A stretch of 64,000 nt of DNA from Rhytidiadelphus loreus (lineage: Eukaryota > Streptophyta > Bryopsida > Hypnales > Hylocomiaceae). The stretch is taken from positions 12,958,001 through 13,022,000 of the forward strand of contig OX344764.1 in assembly GCA_947034895.1 (NCBI GenBank), read 5' to 3'. Positions 12,020-23,333 of the stretch are shown piece after piece (position 1 is the stretch's first letter; each line of letters begins with the position of its first letter). Both the position numbers and the translations under genes were made by a program. The notes beneath the pieces are model-generated. The model saw only the letters and a program-made list of their open reading frames with translations. It did no database searches and had not been told where the DNA came from.

Positions 12020-15000
12020 ACTGTGACCTGTAAACTGACCTGTAAGTACTCGAGTATTGCTTGGAGGAAAAAGAACAGACTTATTAAAGTTAATACTCCG
12101 TAAGACTTTACGAACTCGAGTATTGCTTTTTCTTTGGCTTTCTGGTGCTAGATTGCACCAGAAAATCCGGCTAAAAAAGGGCAGAAAAATACCCAGAAAA
12201 AAGATGAAATCGCCAAAAAATTCAAGTAAAAAAAATATCTTGGATGAAATTGCTAGATTGTGAATGAAAATGAAATTATAGACATGTGATATGTGCTAAT
12301 CTGATATTTACTATCCAATATGTGAATGAATGTTGAAATTTGAAGCAGTACTATAACATTTTAAGCCTATCAAGTGTGGGCAAATCAAATTTTTTTCAAT
12401 CATCAATAAAAACAACTATTGTCCATTTTAGGACACCCTACTATGCCACTAAAGGGGCCTCTTCATTTACGGAAAATTACCTTAATTTTATTGAATAGAT
12501 CACAAAGAAAGGTTATCTTTTTGAAATTCAATGATTGCTTTCAATGCATGAGAAGGTGTTGGGACAAAACACTAGCTAGAAGTACTCTATTCATCATCTA
12601 GATTGTGGATGTGTGATCACTTTGGGGATGAAGTAACTACACCTATTTAATTGTGAGTTGTTTGTAAAACTGTTTAAATCTAGATTCTTGCTTAAAAGGT
12701 AATTTTTATGAGCATGATAATTTAGGGGGGCATCTATTTTCAACACTTTGAAAATTCATAGTCATAGTTTACTCATAAGGTATCCCAAAAAATACATGCA
12801 AAGAGAATTTAGAATCCCCTTTTTGACCTCCAAAATTATTTAACAAAATTTTAGACAATCTAATAACAAGAACTATGCACAAATATGTATTTGTTGGATA
12901 TTAGGTGCAATTACCTTACTTTGTATACCCAATTTACAAGATTCATATTAGGGGTAGTCACACCTTCTTCACTTTGCACTTAGAGAATGGAAAGGTGGCA
13001 GCTTGGGGGGCTTCATGTTGGTAGAATATACTTAGTTGGATATATCTTCACTCACCACGGCTTCCCATTGGCTCCTCCAAACCCTCACCAACTTCTCATT
13101 CTCCATTCTCCAAGTGCAAAGTGAAGAAGGTGTGACTACCCCTATTATTGAGCATTGGAGTCAAGTCTGCTAGTCATTTGATTCCATGTAGAAAAGACAA
13201 TTTAAGTTGCAACATTTTGAAGCACAATCGAAAATATATTCCAATCCTTGATAGTATATTTTTACTTTGACTCTTTTTGAATTGTCTTCATTTGGTAATA
13301 TGGTTTTTACATGTCAATATTGATTAAGAATTTCTTTAATGATTCACTTAATTGTAAAGGACTAAAAAGCCCACTTTGGAATTTTGAGAACTTGGATAAG
13401 CTCAATTGACTTCATAGTTTGATAATTTTGTATGAAATCTTTTGAATGTCTACTAATCATCACTTAATCTATATGTGAAGCTTTGATTATGACATCACTC
13501 CCATAAATATCACAAGAGTTATATTAAGGTCTTTTTTGTTTTCAATGTCAAATCAAGTAGCCAAATATATGTCTAAAAAAAGATTATTTTATTTTATAAA
13601 AACATTATAATCATTCAATTCAAATAATGAGATGAAAGTTATGAATAGTTTTATTTTTCAAGCAATGAAGGCATAAAAAACATATAAAGTCTTTTTTTAA
13701 ACTCAATTTTAAAAAATTTCAAATAAATAAATAAATCTTGAGATTATATTTTTTACTATAACATTTTGAGATACCATTGAAATTGAAAATTCTCAATCTC
13801 TTATAAGAGTTATTAGTGATTCAAGATTTTCTTTCATCAAATACTACCTTTTACTTTATAATTTTTTCTAAAGACGAAATATAATTTTTTTTTGGTTACA
13901 TTTATTTCCATGTATTTTTGACCTATTTTTTGACCTATTAACTACAATGCAGAAGTTATGGGATATATATTTTCTTTCTAAATAATGTTGAAAGATAAAC
14001 ATTAGATGGTATTTCAGCCAAGGGGAGGGCTATTTTAGGCTCGTTCCCCTGGCTGTTCCATATGCAAGGAAAAAACTCTGCCCTGTCAGAATATTTATTA
14101 AAAAATAAAATATATAAAAAAAAGTTTTTTTTTAAATTCTTAGAATGCAAAAAAGGTTCAAATTTTTTTTTTTCATTTTTTTTTCTGTCACGTGGCCAAA
14201 CTTCGGCCACATCATACTACTGCGCCATCGCAGCAATGGCACAGTTCCCTGGTTCCCATAGCCCTGAGAACTCACAGCCCTCTACACCCCTAAAAAAACA
14301 TCTAATGATTTCACCTTTAGAAAGGTCAAGAAAAAACTATTTTTTAAAGTTTAGGCACATTGAACTTGCAATGGCGGTGATTTACACTCTAAAGTTTAGA
14401 AGGTGTGCTTGAATAAATTAACTAAGAGATTCTATAGTTGGATTTGTTAAAAAATAATATAAATGATGATTTTAGCCTTACTTAGATTTGGAGTAGTTTG
14501 AAGTAGTTTTTAGTCTCAAAACACTAGAGTCCTTTAAAGGTTAAACTCCTTGAGATATGGAAGGAGTCACATTTTTGTTTATTCATTTAAGCAATTAATT
14601 TAACAAGTACACTAAGAATACTAAGAAAATTTTGGACTCATACATCACACAAATGGAGTAGACATTTTAAAACCCTAAATGTCCAAGGCACCATATTATA
14701 GTGTCTACTAAACTTTGAAGTTAAAAAAATCTTACCAAAGCACTATTCTGGGATATATGTATATTTTTAATTGAATATCCTTTAAAGTCTATTTAAAGCA
14801 TCAAAAATTGAATTTTGAAAAAAATTGTTAATCATTTTTCTATTGATGATTTTGTACAAAGGTGTCCACCACAAATCTTGATTTTTTAGTATTAGATAGA
14901 GGCTTTTGGATATGAGACTCAAATACACTGAATCTTGGGGAAAAACATACATTGGAAACTCATTTAGAAAAAAAGTACAATAGACTTCAAAAGCTATAAA

Positions 15001-15396
15001 TTGATTTTGATTACGCATGTTATGTCATTTAACCTCATATTTTTTTAATGACCTCAATTTTAGACTTTTCATGAAAAACAGGGATTGCAAGACTTCAAAT
15101 CACTTTCACAATTTAAACCCCTTCTTCATGAAACATTATAATCTTTCAATCCATATTAAGTGATATTGTAGGACTTTTTTATATATGATCTATAAAATGT
15201 CTAGTTTGAATTTGTAGAGTTGTAATTTTAGAAAGATTGATAAAACTAATCAAAAGTTAAGCATTTGGTTTAGTTTTGAGCAAACTCCAAAAAGCTCAAA
15301 AAAAGTCTTGGACACCAAAACCTTAACAAAAGACATATATAGAATGGTTCTACCCAATCAATTATATTATAATTAATTAATTTTAGTTTGATAGTA
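12020..15396. other. AT-rich intergenic spacer
   Basis: Apart from the MITE at 12951-13142 I see no supported gene. From about 13.5 to 15.3 kb the sequence is A/T homopolymer-rich. A short palindrome GTGGCC...GGCCAC lies at about 14185-14211 and includes a CACGTG core. Short frames on both strands look like chance. Confidence 0.6.
12951..13142. mobile_element. MITE with ~40-bp TIRs, TA target duplication
   Basis: The left end GGGGTAGTCACACCTTCTTC is mirrored at the right end as GAAGAAGGTGTGACTACCCC. The two arms stay complementary for roughly 40 bp, including the CACTTTGCACTT segment, and TA flanks both ends. There is no coding capacity. A degraded relative seems to lie at 44446-44574. The TA duplication suggests a Tc1/mariner-type (Stowaway-like) source; the terminal sequence itself is not one I recognise. 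Confidence 0.8.
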
Positions 15397-15853
15397 TGTT
15401 ACGATTACATCGTCACAGCTGGGTTACTTCACGATAGTTACAACTGGTTTCGATCTGGTTGACAGTTAGTCAGTTACGATGGTAGCTTTGAACTTTCAGC
15501 ATGCCCATAAAGGAAGAAGAGGAAGCATCAATTCTCATGCAACCTTCTGTAAATTCCGTTAACTATTGAGCTCCTCTTTTACATACTGCCGATCAATGAA
15601 TTCAATATTAGTCAATCTAAAATCACAACCACCATCATTTTGCCGAATTTCTTAACTTGATGCACGAGAAAATTAGCTACTAGTTTCATTAGACAAATAC
15701 ATTTCCTCAGTCAGCTATTAACTATGATAATAGACGATTTCCAAGTAATGTTGGAGTGATGTGTGAGTGATGTCTGAGTGATGTCTTCGTTCAAACTCTG
15801 ATTCCCGAATGGGGCGTCAACAGGAACCTCGTAGAAGTTCCCGATCCGTAACA
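15397..15853 (+). repeat. 5' LTR with internal 152-bp insertion
   Basis: The LTR begins TG and ends CA and pairs with 20802-21733. Without the segment at 15565-15716 it is about 305 bp long. It has fewer GAGTGATGTCT-type minisatellite units than the 3' LTR. Confidence 0.93.
15565..15716 (+). pseudogene. captured IleRS gene fragment inside 5' LTR
   Basis: These 152 bp match 5506-5657 with a single T/C difference that I can see (near 15589). The source is the first 21 nt of IleRS exon 20 plus most of the intron before it, so the copied template was unspliced DNA. The 3' LTR lacks it. TTAACTA flanks the insert on both sides, while the 3' LTR reads GAACTATGATAA at this point. The copy is too short to be functional. 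Confidence 0.93.
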
Positions 15854-16039
15854 TTAGGTTGCGTCACCATCTGTCCACGTCCCAAGAGATTCCGGCAGGT
15901 CAAGAGATTCTGGCAGGTTGAGATTATCATGGGTTTGAGTGCTTCGGAGTTGGGATATGAGCCAGTTTGTAAGAGCTGTAAACTGATTTTTCTAAAAGTG
16001 ACGATGAAGTGATTTTACGAGAAGTAGTTGTTGATCATC

Positions 16040-17110
16040 ATGGAGCAAGAGTGGACTGACATTGGGTAAGGCCCTCAGCAAGTGCCTAAGGAGATTGGAG
16101 CGGGATGGGCAGAATTTATCCAACAACAGATCCAAAATGTATTCCAGGCCGCGTTGCCACACCTAGTGCAACAAATCTCAGAGATAGCAGCCACAACACC
16201 TTCTCAGACCTCGCCACTGGCCACCAACCCAAGGGGTGATCGAGACTCGCAAAGAGTGAACAGATGTAAGGATGTGAGAGGTGGAGAGAAAGAATCGAGG
16301 GTTGCTAAGCCAGAGAAATTCATTGGGAAGAGAGGGGGAGAAATATATCGTTGGTTTGCTCAGCTTCATTTGGTTTTCAGAGCCAGCCCACGTACTTATC
16401 AGCAGGATGAAGACAAAGTCGCATATGTGTTGTCATACCTGGGTGGTGCTGCTCAGAGTTGGGCAATGCCTTTGTTACAGGCACTTGATGAAGGAAGAAG
16501 GCATGAACTCTTGACGGATTATAACGCATTTCGTGAAGCCATGATTTTAGTTTATGGTGATATTGATCGACGAGGGACGACAGAGGATCGTCTTGTGAAG
16601 ATTAAGCAAACAAGGTCAGTAGCAGCTTATATTTCCAATTTTAATGAACACGCAGCACAAGTTGATTGGAATGAATCCAGTTTAGTGGCACATTTTCAAG
16701 GTGGGTTGAAGGATGAAATTCTTGATTCCGTAGCCACCGTTGAGACCCAACCCCGGGGGCTTAATGAATGGATGGCAATGTCTTCAAGGATAGATGAGAG
16801 GTTGTGGGTAAGATGTCAGTCAAGAAGACCCTAAATCCCATATATTAATCCAAGGTCACCTATCCTTGCTTCGAAAGACTCGCAAGGACAGTTCCAACCC
16901 ACCCAAGAGATTGCAGATCCTCTGCCGATGGAGTTGGATGCGGCTCGAGTGACCACAGCATTGGCCAAGACTGCTATAGAACGATTGGATTACCGACGTC
17001 AGGGGAAATGTTGGGGGGGTGGCCAAATCGGTCACGTTCACTCAAAATGCCCAACAAATCCCTCTCAACCATTGAACTTGGCAGCATCAAAGACAAGTGA
17101 GGTGGTTTGA
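16040..17110 (+). pseudogene. gag-like region of the Ty3/gypsy element
   Basis: A natural ATG at 16040 is followed by an in-frame stop at about 16067. The frame then stays open to a stop ending at 16834. It contains the retrotransposon gag (capsid-like) pattern with LSYLGGAAQSW and the downstream FNEHAAQVDW / LVAHFQGGL blocks. Further on, at about 17009-17050, lies a zinc-knuckle relic CWGGGQIGHVHSKC in which the second cysteine of CCHC is replaced by glycine. Gag normally packages the RNA genome. This copy is broken and cannot do so intact. Confidence 0.85.
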
Positions 17111-20100
17111 ATGGAGCCGGGAAAAGGTCATGCCTAGGACTGAGAGTGAATCCTCAGTACCTAGGCGGTAATGGCAATTCGGACACTTTTTTCTCGATGC
17201 AAGTGAAAAGACAAATTGATGCAGTAACGAAAGGGCCGGCCGATAGCCGATTTGCAGACAATTCTAGTCCATTATATTTGCAAGCTATATTGGATCCGAG
17301 AGCTCATTTGACACTGGTTGGGTACATTAATTCGGTAGCCGCTGAACCTTTGGTGGACTCAGGAGCCACAGGCGTGTTTATGCATCCTGATTTTGCTCTC
17401 AAATGTCGTGCGTTGATCCGACCGAAGAAGGTACCCCGGGAAGTACATGTTATTGATGGAAGAATAATAAGCTCGGGTCTCATTACGCATGAGGCTACAG
17501 TTAATTTCGAGGTATCAGGTCATTATGAAGTTTTGGTTGCGGATTTAGGAAGTATCCCTACATATTAGGAACTCCTTGGTTGGTACTCCACGACCCCATG
17601 ATTCGGTGGTCAAAGAAAAAGGTGGTCTTTGATTCAGCATATTGTCAAGAAAATTGTTTGCCACCTAGTCTCTGCAAACAAGATCAAAGGCAAGTGATAC
17701 TAAGTGGTGGGCTAAAAAAAAGAGAATTCCAATAAGTTCAATCAAGGTTGCAAATTCTAAAGCATACTATAGTATTCGTTGCAGCCTTTAGGTTATCAAA
17801 AAAAGATGCAGAGGTATATACATTAATGATATCAGAAACGGATGAAGGGAAGGGAAAAGATGGATTGGACCAGGTTCCAAGTGGATACCAAGATTTGTAA
17901 GGAGTTTTTAGCGAAAAATCCTCCATTGAATTACCGGATTACAGAATTTTGGATGTGAAGATTGAATTTAAGGAAGGCCAGGAGCCAAAAAACATTGGTG
18001 TGCGCCCCATGTCCCCCGCAGAATTGGAGGAGCTTCGTACATATTTAGAAGAGAATCTAGGCAAAGGATGGATCCGTCAATCTAAGTTCCCAATCTCAGC
18101 CCCTATAGTGTTTGCAAAGAAGAAAGATGGTTATATTCGCATTTGCATCGACTATCGGAATCTCAATAAGGTTACCATAAGAAATCGCTACCCACTGCCA
18201 CTTATTCCAGAGTTGATTGATTGATTGGTTGGGGCCTGTATATTTAAAAAATTAGATGTGCGACAGGCATACCACTGTATTCGAATGGCTCCAGGTCACG
18301 AATTTATAACAACATTCAAGACCCGCTATGGATTATTCGAATATCTAGTTATGCCATTTGGCCTCATGAATGCACCTGCTCAATTCCAAGCACACATGTA
18401 GTATAAATTCAATGATCACTTGGACGTTTCGGTAGTAATTTATCTTGATGACATTCTAATCTTTTCCAAGAACTTGGAAAAACACCAACAAGTGGTGAGA
18501 GAGGTACTTCAAAGATTATATAAGTATGGTCTATATGCTAAGGCTTCTAAGTGCCAGTTCCACCGCACTTCTGTCGAATTTTTAGGCATGATAGTTTCAT
18601 CGCAAGGTCTTGAAATGTATACAGACAAGGTTAAAACCATTGAGGATTGGCCAACAGCTAAGAATATAAAAAAAGTCCAATCATTTCTTGGGTTCGCGAA
18701 TTTTTATCGAAGATTTATACGAGATTATTCACAAATTGCGGTTCCACTCACCACACTTATCCAAAAAGATCAACCTTTTATATGGAATATGGATGCGGAT
18801 GATGCATTTAAGCAACTTCAACTTAGGTTCTCTCAAGCTCCAATATTGTTGCACCCTAACTTCCAACAACCTTTCATTATTGAAATAGATGCCTCAGACA
18901 CTACAACAGGGGGAATTCTTTCCCAACATGGCGAGGATGGACACCTCCATCCATGTGCATACCGTAGCTCAAAGATGTCACCCACGGAACAAAATTACAA
19001 CATTTATGACAAGAAACTCTTAAGTATTGTTTTGGCATTTTAGGATTAGAGGATTTACTTGGAGGGATCGCCACATGAAGTTATGGTAATTTCGGACCAC
19101 AAAAACTTAGAATATTTTCTAACTACTAAACAATTAAATAGGCGGCAAGCTCGCTGGTCGTAAATCTTGTCCGCTTTTCACTTTGTTATCCAACACTGGC
19201 CGGGAGCAATGAATGGAAGGGCAGATGTGTTATCTCGTAGAGTTGACGTCGTCGAATCACAAGAACAAGATCCTAGACCACTATTGAAACTAGTAGCATT
19301 GGAGTCATGTGAAGTCGTATGGACAGATTTGTAGATTCTTAATCGCATTCAATTATCCACACAGCAAGATCCAGTTTTACAATGAATTTTGGCATATTTT
19401 ACAAATAGATCAGACCGCGTTTCGGCTGACATATGTCGACGCTTTCAATCCTATACCTTCATTGACGGAGTGCTGTGATTTCAAGACAAATTTTTTGTCC
19501 CTGACGACGAGGAACTCCGTCAATAGATACTTAGATCCAAACATGATGCCCCATCAACGGAACACTTGGGTTGCACAAAAACCGTAGACCTGGTAACAAG
19601 AAGTTTTTATTGGGTGAGACTACGACAATACGTTCATTGTTATGTAGATGGGTGCGACATTTGTCAGCGATCCAAACATTCGCACCATGCTCCTTATGGA
19701 TTGTTGTAGCCGAAGCTCCGTGGAAGAAAATATCAGCTGATTTCATTATCAAGTTGCCAACAAGTAAAGGTTATGATACTATTTTGGTAGTGGTTGATAA
19801 AAACACAAAACTTGCACATTTTATTCCCACAACTGAAGCAATAGATTCTACTGGATTAGCAAATTTGTACCTTCAAAATGTCTAGAGATATCATGGAATA
19901 CCTATTGAAGTTATCTCTGATTGAGGTCCAATTTTTATCTCAAAATTCATGAGGAGATTATATGAGCTTTTACGAATTCGACCCTCCCCTACTACGGCCT
20001 TCCATCCACAATCAGATGGCCAGACTGAGCGAGTTAACCAAGTTCTTGAACAATTCTTACAAATTCAGTACAAGACAACAAGATGATTGGGCAAAGCTAT

Positions 20101-20760
20101 TACCCATCGCCGAATTTTCGTATAATAATGCGATCCACTCAACAACAGGAATGTCTCCTTTCTATTTGACCTATGAGTATCACCCGTCACTGTCTTTCAC
20201 GAATCCATCTACCTCGATGGTACCTGATGCAGAAGCTCGGATTCAACATTTACAACAAGTTCATGAAGACATTAAAACCATGATTAAGATTGCAGGTGAT
20301 CAAGCAAAGGCTAAGTATGACAAGGCAAGCCATCTGCACCATGTTTTTAAAACTGGGGATCAGGTCTTCCTTCGCCACGACAATATAGCGACCACTTGTC
20401 CATCATGGAAACTGGCACCTAAGTTCTTAGGTCCTTATTTGATTACACAAAAACTTTCAAATGTGGTATACCGACTCAAGCTACCAAAAACCTTGAGAAT
20501 ACATAATGTTTTTCATATCTCTGCACTCGAAAAATACAACCACGACATGATCATTAGTCGACAGAAGAAAGCTCCTCCTCCAATGGTGACTCCGGAAGGC
20601 CATATTGAATGGGAGGTCGACAGAGTGTTGGATTCTCACATATTTGGCTGTTGAAAGAAGCTCCAATATTTGGTGTCTTGGACCGGATACGGAGCTGAGG
20701 AGAATTCCTGGGAACCTGCTGTAAACTTGAAAAATGCACCAGAATGAGTGGCGGAATTCC
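17107..20760 (+). pseudogene. pol-like region: PR, RT, RNase H, IN, chromodomain (broken)
   Basis: The aspartic protease core is LVDSGATG near 17350. The RT fingers contain the [14 protein letters not shown] block from about 18118, and the catalytic YLDD is at 18441-18452. RNase H starts with FIIEIDAS near 18870. The integrase zinc-binding relic CDICQRSKH lies near 19650, and catalytic-core blocks follow. Near the end, WEVDRVLDSH and [14 protein letters not shown] are chromodomain signatures that target chromoviruses to heterochromatin. Stops interrupt it at about 18223, 18399, 19042, 19883, 19922, 20652 and 20745, and frames shift between domains. It is a relic. Confidence 0.93.
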
Positions 20761-20801
20761 ATCGACTGCATCCCACTGCATTGAAACTAGGAGGGGGGTA
20801 A

Positions 20802-21733
20802 TGTTACGATTACATCGTCACAGCTGGGTTACTTTTGGGTAGTTACAATTGGTTTTGATCTGGTTGACAGTTAGTCAATTACGACGGTAGCTTTGAACTT
20901 TCAACATGTCCACAAAGGGAGAAGAGGAAGCATCAATTCTCATGCAACCTCAGGGGGGTCATTTAGAGTGTTCATTAGAAACCACGTGCGAACCAAACTT
21001 TGGACCTCCTTTATACTTTTTGAATTTTAAATAAAACAAAATTAAAAAAATATGAATAGATTTTCCTACTTTGAAAGTTTATATTTTGAATTATTGATAT
21101 TTTTATTTGTTAATAATAATTAGTTACAAATTTTTGAAGTAAAAAGATACACTGTAGAACTGAAAAATAACTTTCACACTCCTATATTATATAAGAAAAA
21201 GTTGTCTAAAAAATGAACAAAAAATTCCTAAAAATAACTCATTATTGAAAGCTCATTTTGAGTTGAATATTGATTCAATGGTCATCTAAATGTGTCCTCT
21301 ATAATTATTTGAGTTGAAAAACATGCCATTTTAGTTTATTTTCAACCTCTTCTAGAAATCATTTCATATTTTATTTGAGTTGGAAATTTTGGCAATAGAA
21401 AGCTATAGTCATTATTAAACAATTTTCAAGATTTTAGGTTGAAATTATAGTTTATTAGAAACCACTTGTTCCCACGTGGTTTGTTATAGTAGAACTAAGT
21501 GCACCCCCGGAGTACGCAATCTTTTGTAAATTCCATGAACTATGATAATAGGCGATTTCCGAGTAATATCTGAGTAATGCTGGAGTGATGTCTGAGTGAT
21601 GTTTGAGTCGTGTGAGTGATGTTTGAGTGATGTTTGAGTCGTATGAGTGATGTCTGAGTGATGTCTTCATTCAAACTCTAATTCCCGAATGGGGCGTCAA
21701 CAAGAACCTCGTAGAAGTTCCCGATCCGTAACA
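20802..21733 (+). repeat. 3' LTR with nested insertion
   Basis: It starts right after the polypurine tract with TGTTACGATTAC and ends CCGTAACA before TAGTA. It is interrupted at about 20951-21514 by an unrelated sequence. Its GAGTGATGTYT minisatellite (about 21567-21664) is expanded relative to the 5' LTR. Confidence 0.92.
20951..21514. mobile_element. ~0.56-kb MITE-like insertion nested in 3' LTR
   Basis: The 5' LTR lacks this segment. Its ends are imperfect inverted repeats: left AGGGGGGTCATTTAG, right (reverse complement) CGGGGGTGCACTTAG, with a second complementary block AAACCACGTG-GAAC further in. The flanks TGCAACCT and CGCAATCT could be a decayed 8-9-bp target duplication, compatible with hAT or Mutator-type origin. 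There is no coding capacity. Confidence 0.65.
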
Positions 21734-23000
21734 TAGTAATAGTTGAACTTGCGGTTCATCTATAAGAGAGGCAATAACTAAAATAATAACTTGAATATTT
21801 TGTCCTTTTTTTTATGATTTCTACTTGTAACCAAAATTTTCTAGATTAATCTCATTTTTGGAATCTTTCATATCTAAATTTTTTTAGAATCTCTCATATC
21901 TAAAATTAATGGAATTTCGATACATTAATTTCCAGAATATTTAATAATTAAAAAAATAAAAAATTCTAAACTTTTTATTTAAAAAATAAAAAATAAAAAA
22001 TATATTTAAAAAATAATAATTAAATAATAAGCTACCCATGAGGTTGTCACCCGACCACATCAGCATGCTGATTTGGCAGTATGGAAACACTTGGGAACAT
22101 TGTGATAACTCATAGTCTTCTGCAGGGCTGAAATCTCCTTTAATGAATTTGCATTCATATTTGCATTTATATTTGTACATATATATAAATATAATTTCAT
22201 TGTATTTTTTGAAGTTTAAAATAAATAAATTTAGTAGGTGGTTTATTGAATAGTGGTTATTGAGGAGGGGGTCTTATGTTTTCAAGGAGATAGGAAGGTG
22301 ACCTAGTGACATTTATAAGCTTTAGAGCAAAACATTTCAAAAAATCATAATTTTTGGAGAAGATTATGCTTCTACATCCTATTTTTTTGCATTCTACTTT
22401 TCCGTGTGAGGGAAAAAAAGATTTTGAATTTTTTTCTTTCAAAAATCAATCTATTAAGGAATAATTTCAGAAAAAATTTTGAACCCAAAATTTTGGCTAA
22501 AGTGGGGTATTTTCTTGCAACCCAATCTTAGATAAAAAGGAAAAATTTGTAAAATCCCCCAAATCTCCAAAATCATGAGATTTAATTATAGATTATTCAT
22601 CTAGAATCCAAAAAATGCACCCCCCCCAATCTAGGCTACTCTTTTGACTTTCAAGAAGATTCGACAATAAATGAGACAAGTTAATAATAGGAATAATTGA
22701 ATGTTCAATTTGTTGAATCGGATGCAATTAATAGGTGTAAGGTATGTACATTCAAACCCCCAAAACCTAACTTTTCCAACATATTGATTACACAAGATGT
22801 ACACAATCAAAACATGAGAGTCTATGAGAGCCTTACTTTCTGGTAGTAAGAGACAATACTTTGAAAACTCATAACTTCTTCACATGGCATCCAAATAATG
22901 CATGCTAAATTACGTTGGAATCCTCTGTCAGTGACCAATAAGATCCAATAAAAATCATTTACGTTGTATACTAATGTTTTATACTAAATATGCTGAGTTG
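21734..23000. other. AT-rich spacer between LTR element and AP2M
   Basis: Homopolymer-rich and gene-free as far as I can see. The last part rises in GC toward the AP2M promoter. Confidence 0.6.
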
Positions 23001-23120
23001 TAATTACTGATGATTATAGGTGCGCATACCTTAGTTCCTAGTTCCCAGTTCCCTTCTCCACACGTCAATGATTCAATAGTCTGCCCCAGCAAAGCCCGGG
23101 CCACCCTGGACCACTATCTA

Positions 23121-23294
23121 ATGGCGACCCCCCGAAACAGGGGGCGAACCTGGCACCCTCCTTCTTCTTCTTCGCGCACAGTAGACGAAGGCCAAGTCCG
23201 AGCAGAGCTCGCTGCGACACGAAGCAGCTCCAGAAGTTCAACAACAACGACGACAATAGATCGGCACCGCAGTGCAAGATCTGCCCCGTCTTAG
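23121..23294 (+). promoter_or_regulatory. possible upstream ORF in AP2M 5' leader
   Basis: An ATG at 23121 opens 57 codons ending 40 nt before the AP2M ATG, within a GC-rich leader. The predicted peptide is Arg/Ser/Thr-rich and low in complexity. It counts as a uORF only if transcription starts upstream of 23121, which the sequence does not settle. Confidence 0.3.
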
Positions 23295-23299
23295 GGTTT
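23291..23299 (+). promoter_or_regulatory. telobox in AP2M leader
   Basis: TTAGGGTTT in sense orientation lies 43 nt upstream of the AP2M ATG. A second array TAGGGTTAGGGTT (23454-23466) sits in intron 1. This parallels the IleRS gene. Confidence 0.5.
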
Positions 23300-23333
23300 G
23301 CTCGGATCCTCAAGACGGAGCTCATCGCTCAAA

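Larger units (their letters stand above)
15397..21733 (+). mobile_element. degenerate Ty3/gypsy LTR retrotransposon, chromovirus type
   Basis: Both LTRs start TGTTACGATTAC and end CCGTAACA. The element is flanked by a perfect 5-bp target duplication TAGTA (15392-15396 and 21734-21738). A polypurine tract AGGAGGGGGG lies just before the 3' LTR. The internal order is gag, protease, reverse transcriptase, RNase H, integrase and a C-terminal chromodomain, which is the Ty3/gypsy chromovirus order. I found no clear primer-binding site after the 5' LTR. All coding parts carry stops, so the copy is defective. Many LTR-LTR differences suggest an old insertion. Each LTR has a separate secondary insertion. 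Confidence 0.95.

Noticed and set aside
15854..15890. Primer-binding site after the 5' LTR
   Set aside because: The sequence TTAGGTTGCGTCACC does not begin with the TGG expected from a tRNA 3' end, and I could not match it to a plant tRNA.
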